Part shown: piece by piece, positions 6,614 through 11,498 of the stretch
Layout: each line of letters begins with the position of its first letter
How positions within the stretch are numbered: the first letter of the stretch is position 1
Assembly (NCBI GenBank): GCA_964419545.1
Contig: CAYQQU010000117.1
Location: forward strand, 1 to 11,498
DNA from: CAYQQU01 sp964419545
GTDB lineage: Bacteria > Bacteroidota > Bacteroidia > Chitinophagales > Saprospiraceae
Length of the DNA stretch: 11,498 nt
Direction: 5' to 3'
Position numbers and translations under genes: made by a program
Notes under the pieces: model-generated
Database searches by the model: none
Told to the model about the DNA's origin: nothing
The model's input: the letters and a program-made list of their open reading frames with translations, nothing else

Positions 6614-6627
6614 GCCTTCGGCTTTTT
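6614..6627 (+). terminator. Mini-hairpin with T-run upstream of the hydrolase
   Basis: GCC-TTC-GGC is followed directly by five T's. The stem is only 3 bp, so this is a weak candidate, but together with 6528-6562 it would be a second plus-strand stop signal before the hydrolase gene. Confidence 0.2.
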
Positions 6628-6710
6628 GTTGAAGCGGCTGCCGGTAAGATGCATGAATGACTGAACCAACTCCTTCCTGTTTCTATTATCCAATAAGTAA
6701 ACCGAAAAAC

Positions 6711-7511
6711 ATGCTTCACTATAAAACGATCAAACTGAGCCGTCCGGCCGACTGGCTCGTCTTCATCCATGGCGCCGGCGGCAGTATCGTCACCTGGAAG
6801 TATCAGATCGAGGCTTTCCGGCCTTATTTCAACCTTCTGCTGGTGGACTTGCGCGACCACGGGCGCTCCAAGAACGTGCAACCGGCCTACGAAAATTACG
6901 ATTTCGATATCGTCGCCGACGATGTCCTGCAGGTGCTGGATCATCTGGGCATCGCCAAAGCGCATTTCATGTCGCTTTCGCTCGGCAGCGTCATCCTGCA
7001 GAAAATCGATCAGAAAAGACCACAGCTCATCGATAAGATGATCATGGCGGGCGGCGTGTTCCGCGCTACCTGGAAAATCCGTTTCTTCGTACATTCGGCG
7101 AAATTCCTGAGCCACTTCCTGCCTTACCGCGTCATGTATAACCTGTTCTCCTGGATCGTCCTGCCACGTAAAAACCACGCGTCCTCCCGGCGTATGTATC
7201 GTTTGCAATCGCAGAAACTGACGCCTTCCGAGTATTTTAAATGGATCGGTATCTACCACGATTTTTTTCGTCTGTTGCGCGAGTATTTCGATCAGCAGGT
7301 GGGAAAGCTCAGCCTGGTGGTGATGGGCGCCGAAGACCACGTCTTTCACGACGCCGCCCACCGCTTTGTAGAACGACAATGTAACGCCACCCTGGTCGTT
7401 ATCGAACGCTGCGGCCACATTTGCAACATCGAACAGGCCGAACGCTTCAACCGGGCGGTGCTGTCCTTCTTGTTGGGCGACGGCAATCAGCATCCTGACT
7501 TTTCCATGTAA
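6711..7511 (+). CDS. Alpha/beta hydrolase (esterase/lipase-like) with SxSxG nucleophile elbow
   Basis: This 266-residue cytoplasmic alpha/beta-hydrolase has no signal peptide. Landmarks are the oxyanion-loop motif HGAGG (20-24), DLRDHGRS (46-53), the nucleophile elbow S88-L-S90-L-G92 with Ser90 as predicted nucleophile, the acid Asp209 in MGAEDHVF and the base His236 in RCGHICNIEQAERFN. A helical, aromatic and basic cap lies between about 118 and 195. The first position of the usual GxSxG motif is Ser instead of Gly, a tolerated variant. I chose the ATG at 6711 because homologues I recall begin close to 'MLxYK'. An in-frame ATG at 6657 would add 18 residues encoded by AT-rich, non-coding-looking DNA. 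The substrate cannot be told from sequence; carboxylic esters, thioesters or lactones are possible. The next gene starts 50 bp downstream on the same strand and may be co-transcribed. Confidence 0.87.
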   Translation: MLHYKTIKLSRPADWLVFIHGAGGSIVTWKYQIEAFRPYFNLLLVDLRDHGRSKNVQPAYENYDFDIVADDVLQVLDHLGIAKAHFMSLSLGSVILQKIDQKRPQLIDKMIMAGGVFRATWKIRFFVHSAKFLSHFLPYRVMYNLFSWIVLPRKNHASSRRMYRLQSQKLTPSEYFKWIGIYHDFFRLLREYFDQQVGKLSLVVMGAEDHVFHDAAHRFVERQCNATLVVIERCGHICNIEQAERFNRAVLSFLLGDGNQHPDFSM

Positions 7512-7561
7512 TTTATCTGGGCAGTCCGCAAAGGAAAAAATAATTTGACGGCAAAAAGGAT

Positions 7562-9259
7562 ATGGAGTTTCTTTTGCGCATCTCTGGTTGCTACTGCTTG
7601 CTGCTCATCCATTCCGCTCTGTGGGGCCAGATCGCCTGCCCGGTCGCTTCCGAGCCGGGATCACTGCAAGTCAACCAACTGGAGGTGAACGTAATTAATG
7701 GTATGCCTTTTTTGCAACCCGTCCTCGAAGATACCCTGGGCGGTTTACGGCTGCATGGGCCCGAATATCCCGAAAGCGGTGTGCCCCTGGCCTCCGCTGC
7801 CGGCGCCTGGCTCGGGGGACGAAGTGAAAACGGGCAGCTGTTGTTGCAGGGCAGCACCTATGGCTTCGAAGCCCTGCCTGGTCCTGCTTCCGCTGCGGTC
7901 GATTGTCAGGCCCTGGCGCAGCACTTCAACCGGTACTGGAGCGTTTTTGCCTACGAAGTCGAAAATTTTCGCCTCGACTGGAGCGACGGCCAGCTCGACC
8001 AGGCTATTCCCATCAACCTCTACCGCTGGCCGGGCCTGGGCAACCCCCATTCTTCCTGGGCCAACGGATTTGAGTTACCCGCGGACGCACCCGCGCTGGC
8101 TCCTTTCAACGACGTAAACGACGACGGTATATACGATCCCGAGGCCGGAGATTATCCGGCCATCAAAGGGGACGTCTGCACCTGGTGGGTCAGCCATACT
8201 GATGTGACGAACCCGCAATGGCCCCGGCCCAGGGTTCAGATCGGCGCTCTCCTCTACAGTTTCGATACGGATGGAGACTATCTGGATCGAACGCTTTTCG
8301 TGGAAACGACGTACCATTACCTGGGAGAAGAACCGATGGCGGATGCCTTCCTGAGTTTGTGGGTGGACGGCGATCTGGGATGTCTGGCCAATGACCGGGT
8401 CGCCTGTATCCCCGACCGGACGCTGGCTTTCTATTACCAGACCGAGCCTGACGAAGCGGCTTGTCCGCCGCTGCCGCTGACCCATCCCGTAACCTTTACG
8501 GGTCAGGCGCCGACACTGCTGGTCGATGTACTGGAGCGGCCTGCCATCGCGCCGGGCACGACGCTTCCGTTTCATGCATTTATGGTGATGGGATTTCAAA
8601 CGGGGATACCCTTCACCAGTTCTTCCGCGCCGCAAAATCCCGATCAGTTCTATCGCTACCAGCAGGGGATATGGCCGGATGGTGTTCCCCTCACGCTGGG
8701 CGGTTACGACCCGCTGGGCGATCCGTACCCATATGCGTATGATTATGCCGAACTGCTGGAAGACACGACCGGCGGCTGGAGCATGCCCTGGATCGATCAG
8801 ACTTCCAGCGATAAGCAATCATTGCACTCTTTCGGTCCTTTTTCATTGCAGCCCGGGCAGTCCTTTCGCATCGCGTATGCCCTTTCCGTAGGGCCTCCGC
8901 TCGACGACATTCTGGATCCGGCCCCGGTAATCGAACAGGCAGACGCCCTCCAGAGCTTTTACGATAATTACGCTGATGAGGCAACGGCTACCCGGGAGCC
9001 CAATCAGCTGCAACAACCCCGGATTCAAATTTATCCGAATCCGGCGAGCCCGGCGCACGCTATCCGGCTGCAAAGCGATCAGGTGCAGATCCGGCAGGTC
9101 GAGTTGCACTCGGCGGCCGGCCGGCTCGTGGGGAGATACCCCTGCGCTGGTTTTCATTGTCAGCTGCCAGCCGAAGACCTCCCGGCCGGCGTCTATCTGA
9201 TCCGGATACGGTTGGCCGACCGATCCTGGCAGACCCACCGGCTGGTGTTGCAGAAATAG
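7562..9259 (+). CDS. T9SS type A-sorted secreted surface protein of unknown function
   Basis: This 565-residue protein has a signal peptide (about 1-23, ending ALWGQ). The body follows a layout I recognise from many Bacteroidota extracellular proteins: SGVPLASAAGAWLGG (72-86), a tryptophan-rich WSVFAYEVENF (126-136), INLYRWPGLGNP (151-162), then an aspartate-rich calcium-type loop in DVNDDGIYDPEAGDYPAIKGD (184-204), a second Asp pair DTDGDY (235-240), and FLSLWVDGDLG (263-273). Its function is unknown. Residues 486-565 are a type A sorting domain: IQIYPNPASP near the start, PAGVYLIRI (541-549) and RLVLQK at the end. Export by Sec and then T9SS is therefore expected. AAGGAT lies just before the ATG at 7562. 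It follows the hydrolase by 50 bp and converges on the giant adhesin-like gene with a 50-bp gap. Seven cysteines follow the signal peptide and may form disulfides. Confidence 0.85.
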   Translation: MEFLLRISGCYCLLLIHSALWGQIACPVASEPGSLQVNQLEVNVINGMPFLQPVLEDTLGGLRLHGPEYPESGVPLASAAGAWLGGRSENGQLLLQGSTYGFEALPGPASAAVDCQALAQHFNRYWSVFAYEVENFRLDWSDGQLDQAIPINLYRWPGLGNPHSSWANGFELPADAPALAPFNDVNDDGIYDPEAGDYPAIKGDVCTWWVSHTDVTNPQWPRPRVQIGALLYSFDTDGDYLDRTLFVETTYHYLGEEPMADAFLSLWVDGDLGCLANDRVACIPDRTLAFYYQTEPDEAACPPLPLTHPVTFTGQAPTLLVDVLERPAIAPGTTLPFHAFMVMGFQTGIPFTSSSAPQNPDQFYRYQQGIWPDGVPLTLGGYDPLGDPYPYAYDYAELLEDTTGGWSMPWIDQTSSDKQSLHSFGPFSLQPGQSFRIAYALSVGPPLDDILDPAPVIEQADALQSFYDNYADEATATREPNQLQQPRIQIYPNPASPAHAIRLQSDQVQIRQVELHSAAGRLVGRYPCAGFHCQLPAEDLPAGVYLIRIRLADRSWQTHRLVLQK

Positions 9260-9309
9260 CAGTTGCCCGGTTGGCCGGCCCGCTGCGGGTGGTGTCCTAT
9301 ATTAGCTGT

Positions 9310-11498
9310 TCATCGCGCCAGTAAAACGTCTCCCTGGAAGCTTTCCGATTTCCCGTCCGCAAAGCGGATCACCACGTGGTAAACGTATACGCCCGCGTTC
9401 ATCGGCTGCCCTGCCAGGTTGCCGTCCCATCCGCGAAGGGGATCGTTCGGTAGAAAACCGCCGTCCTGGAACAACTGGTTGCCCCAGCGGTCGAACACCT
9501 GAAAGTCTTCTACTTCTTCGATGCCAACCCCGCCGAATACCATGAAACGGTCATTCACGCCGTCGCCGTTCGGACTGAATGCCTCCGGGATGTAAACGGG
9601 CCGTTCGTTGACCACGATCACGGTGATCAGGTCGGTCGCCGTACATCCGGTCGAATCCGAAACCGTTAAGCGATAAGTGGTCGTCGCGTCGGGATAGGCG
9701 ATGGTCGCCACCGAAGCCGGGTTCAGCAGGAAGGTGTCGGGCGTCCACACCGCCCGGTCGACAGTCAGGTTGGTCAGGCCTTCCAGCAGCACGCTATCGC
9801 CGAGCTGGATGGTTTCATCCATGCCGAGGTTCAGGCTGGGCTCGCTGGGCGTGCCTACTTCGATGGTCGTTTCGGCCGAACAATCGTTGACGTCCTGGAC
9901 GACCAGGGTATATTCGCCCGGCGCCTGGTTGATCAGCTGCCGCGGCAGCTCGTTGACGGCATTGAAGAAGAGCCCGTCAGTGGATATTTCGTAGGGCGCC
10001 GTTCCATCCGTGATCCCTTCGATGGTGATGAGGCCGTTTTGTTCGCCGAAACAGGAAGGGGGCCGGCTGCTGACGGCCAGCTCGATGGGAGGCGGAGCGG
10101 TGACGGTTACGGAATCGGCGGTCGTACAACCGGCTGCGTCCCGGACGAAAACGGCGTACGTGCCGGCCGCTAAGCCGTTGACTACCGCGCCGGTATCGCC
10201 GGTGCTCCAACTGGTGGTGATCGGCGGCGCTCCCTGGCTGACGATTGCCCGTACCGCCCCGTCGGTATTGTCGCTACAACTGACGCCGAAGCCGTTGAAG
10301 TCGCTTTCCAGAACGGCTTCCACGGCTACGTTGCTCACGCTTACCGTGACGGGATCGCCCAACAGAGACGGGCAATCGACGCCGCCGGTGCTCGCGCTTT
10401 GCAGGGTGTAAGTCGTGGTAGCGGCCGGGTTCACCGGAATGCTTATGCCGTTGGCTACTCCGTTGAGTGCGATCTCCGGCCCGGTGCTCGACTGGATGAT
10501 CAGGTCGTACAGATCGCCGCCGGTCAGCTCCACGCTGAGCAGGGCCGTATCTCCCTGACAAATGGCGTTCGCGCCGGAAAGGGCGGCGGTGACGGCCGGC
10601 TGGAAGTTCAGGTTGACCGAAAGGATAGAATCGCATCCGTTGGCGGCGCCGCCGGTAAGCACGGCCTCCCCCGAAGGATTATCCGCACTGAAGGTTTGGT
10701 CGCCCAGTGTCAGGGTCTCCCCGGCGCAGAGCGTCGTATCGAGGGTTCCGGTGGCGACGGGCAGGAAGCTCAGGTCTACCATGACGATCGAATCGCAGTT
10801 GTTGAAGCTGGCGTCCGGAAGGGTGACGGCGCCGCTGGGGTTATTTTCATCAAAAACCACGCTGCCGATCTGTAGGGACTCTCCGGCGCAAAGGGTGGTT
10901 TCCAGCGATCCGAACGCCGCTTCCACAAAATTCAACTCAACCACCAGGGTGGAGTCACAGCCATTGGCGCCGCCTCCCGGGAACAGGACAGCGCCGCTGG
11001 GGGTGTTTTCGTCAAATACCTGCCCGCCGAAAGTCAGGCTTTCGCCCGGGCATAGGTCGGATTGCAGGAGACCGGCCGGCGCTTCCAGAAAATCGAGGCT
11101 CACCGTAACGATCGAGTCGCATCCGTTGGCCGCGGCGCCGATGAGGATCTCCGTGCCGGAAGGGTTGTTCTCGTCGTAGATCGTGCCGTTGACCAGCAGG
11201 TTCTCCCCGGAACAGAGTGTCGCAGCCAGGGCGCCGGTTGCCGGTTCGAAAAACGACAGGTTAACCTGTAGGACGGAATCACAACCGTTGGCGGCGGCGC
11301 CGGTCAGTATTTCGGTACCGCTGGGGTTACCGGCATCGTAGAGGACGCCGTTGATAACGAGGTTGCCGCCCGGGCAGAGGGTCGGGGAAAGCGTCCCGGT
11401 CGGTGGTTCCGCGAATTCGATGTTGACGTTGAGCGTCGAATCACAGCCGTTGGCGGCCGCAGCGGTGAGGATTTCCGTGCCGGTGATATTGTTTTCGT
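9310..11498 (-). CDS. Giant T9SS type B (CHU_C) repeat protein, adhesin/gliding-type (3' part; 5' end beyond window)
   Basis: The frame is open from the window edge (first full codon at 11496) to TGA at 9310-9312, 728 codons. The GTG at 11103 is internal, since the frame continues upstream without a stop. Order from N to C: a tandem array of 54-residue modules (11498 to about 10600) with LCxGE, DENNPSG and ANGCDS; an Ig/PKD-like domain (about 10575-10324) starting at ICQGDTALLS; two SprB-type repeats, starting at CSDNTDGAV (10278) and CFGEQNGLI (10053), each with a later GTY/GEYTL and a cysteine; another Ig-like unit with TTTYRLTVSDSTGC; and the type B sorting domain (about 9597-9313) with FSPNGDGVND, FDRWGNQLF, WDGN and GVYVYHV. 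Such proteins are moved across the outer membrane by T9SS and act as surface adhesins or motility proteins in relatives. The role here is inferred. Total length cannot be told. Confidence 0.9.
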   Translation of the reverse strand, partial: ENNITGTEILTAAAANGCDSTLNVNIEFAEPPTGTLSPTLCPGGNLVINGVLYDAGNPSGTEILTGAAANGCDSVLQVNLSFFEPATGALAATLCSGENLLVNGTIYDENNPSGTEILIGAAANGCDSIVTVSLDFLEAPAGLLQSDLCPGESLTFGGQVFDENTPSGAVLFPGGGANGCDSTLVVELNFVEAAFGSLETTLCAGESLQIGSVVFDENNPSGAVTLPDASFNNCDSIVMVDLSFLPVATGTLDTTLCAGETLTLGDQTFSADNPSGEAVLTGGAANGCDSILSVNLNFQPAVTAALSGANAICQGDTALLSVELTGGDLYDLIIQSSTGPEIALNGVANGISIPVNPAATTTYTLQSASTGGVDCPSLLGDPVTVSVSNVAVEAVLESDFNGFGVSCSDNTDGAVRAIVSQGAPPITTSWSTGDTGAVVNGLAAGTYAVFVRDAAGCTTADSVTVTAPPPIELAVSSRPPSCFGEQNGLITIEGITDGTAPYEISTDGLFFNAVNELPRQLINQAPGEYTLVVQDVNDCSAETTIEVGTPSEPSLNLGMDETIQLGDSVLLEGLTNLTVDRAVWTPDTFLLNPASVATIAYPDATTTYRLTVSDSTGCTATDLITVIVVNERPVYIPEAFSPNGDGVNDRFMVFGGVGIEEVEDFQVFDRWGNQLFQDGGFLPNDPLRGWDGNLAGQPMNAGVYVYHVVIRFADGKSESFQGDVLLAR
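10600..11498 (-). repeat. Tandem 162-bp (54-residue) coding repeats, five full copies plus a partial at the edge
   Basis: The NGCDS-type signature recurs every 162 bp, near 11450, 11288, 11126, 10964, 10802 and 10640. Each module contains one TLCxGE-like Cys and one NGCDS-like Cys about 30 residues apart, with NPSG between; the fourth visible signature is NNCDS. Copies nearest the window edge (YDxxNPSGTEIL, AAANGCDS) are most alike. Those nearer the C-terminus drift (FDENNPSGAVTL, FSADNPSGEAVL), which fits copy expansion on the N-terminal side. The array continues beyond the window. Confidence 0.88.

Larger units (their letters stand above)
6159..6710. other. AT-rich divergent intergenic region without a convincing gene
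   Basis: About 550 bp separate the PhoX-like gene (minus) from the hydrolase (plus). Short frames exist on both strands (for example 6299-6502 plus, 6390-6632 plus, 6380-6613 minus), but they overlap one another, are rich in Phe, Lys and Arg from AT-rich DNA, and show no recognisable domain. The region holds a G-rich stretch (6312-6334), an orphan terminator-like hairpin (6528-6562) and a short GCC-TTC-GGC hairpin with five T's (6614-6627). It presumably contains both divergent promoters. Confidence 0.6.

Noticed and set aside
6299..6632. Small reading frames on both strands of the 6159-6710 gap
   Set aside because: They overlap each other, have the composition of translated AT-rich non-coding DNA, and one runs through the terminator-like hairpin.
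9275..9295. GC-rich CCCG-CTG-CGGG mini-hairpin between the two convergent T9SS genes
   Set aside because: The stem is only 4 bp and no T-run follows on either strand, so a terminator cannot be supported.
9310..11103. GTG at 11103 as the start of the type B sorted protein
   Set aside because: The frame stays open upstream to the window edge and encodes further copies of the same 54-residue module, so the GTG is an internal valine codon.
1..11498. CRISPR array, tRNA/rRNA genes, toxin-antitoxin or defence genes
   Set aside because: None seen. The only regular repeats are the coding 162-bp modules and the palindromes.

Overview
The window looks like chromosomal DNA of a GC-rich member of the Bacteroidota, most likely Saprospiria (Lewinella-like); the class is an inference. 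The evidence is three secreted proteins with type IX secretion system (T9SS) C-terminal sorting domains (two type A, one type B/CHU_C), SprB-like repeats, an HU-CCDC81/SPOR membrane protein of a kind typical of this phylum, weak Shine-Dalgarno sequences, and AT-rich intergenic DNA between GC-rich genes. No rRNA, tRNA, CRISPR array, transposase or phage gene was seen.

Layout. At 1-501 (minus) is the 5' part of a lipoprotein with one c-type heme motif, probably leading into an FG-GAP/VCBS beta-propeller cut off by the window edge. A 208-bp divergent intergenic region (502-709) holds a small palindrome. At 710-1720 (plus) is a single-pass membrane protein joining an HU-like DNA-binding region to a periplasmic SPOR domain. 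The convergent intergenic region 1721-2134 is the most unusual non-coding stretch: a terminator-like hairpin, then two long imperfect palindromes, one apparently inserted into an arm of the other. At 2135-4096 (minus) is a di-heme cytochrome c peroxidase/MauG-family protein with a long helical N-terminal domain. A strong hairpin at 4150-4181 separates it from 4233-6158 (minus), a PhoX/DUF839-like protein with a T9SS type A tail. An AT-rich gap of about 550 bp follows (6159-6710), carrying an orphan plus-strand terminator. Then come an alpha/beta hydrolase (6711-7511, plus) and, 50 bp later on the same strand, a T9SS type A secreted surface protein (7562-9259). Convergent with it, a giant T9SS type B adhesin-like protein (9310 to beyond 11498, minus) enters the window through a tandem array of 54-residue (162-bp) modules.

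Together the genes are mostly about the cell envelope and exterior: two heme c proteins, a predicted exported phosphoesterase-like enzyme, a nucleoid/peptidoglycan-linking protein and two T9SS cargo proteins. I see no gene cluster that forms an obvious defence or biosynthetic system. The best candidates for something undescribed are the nested palindromes at 1793-2110, the 54-residue module array and the orphan transcript end near 6562.
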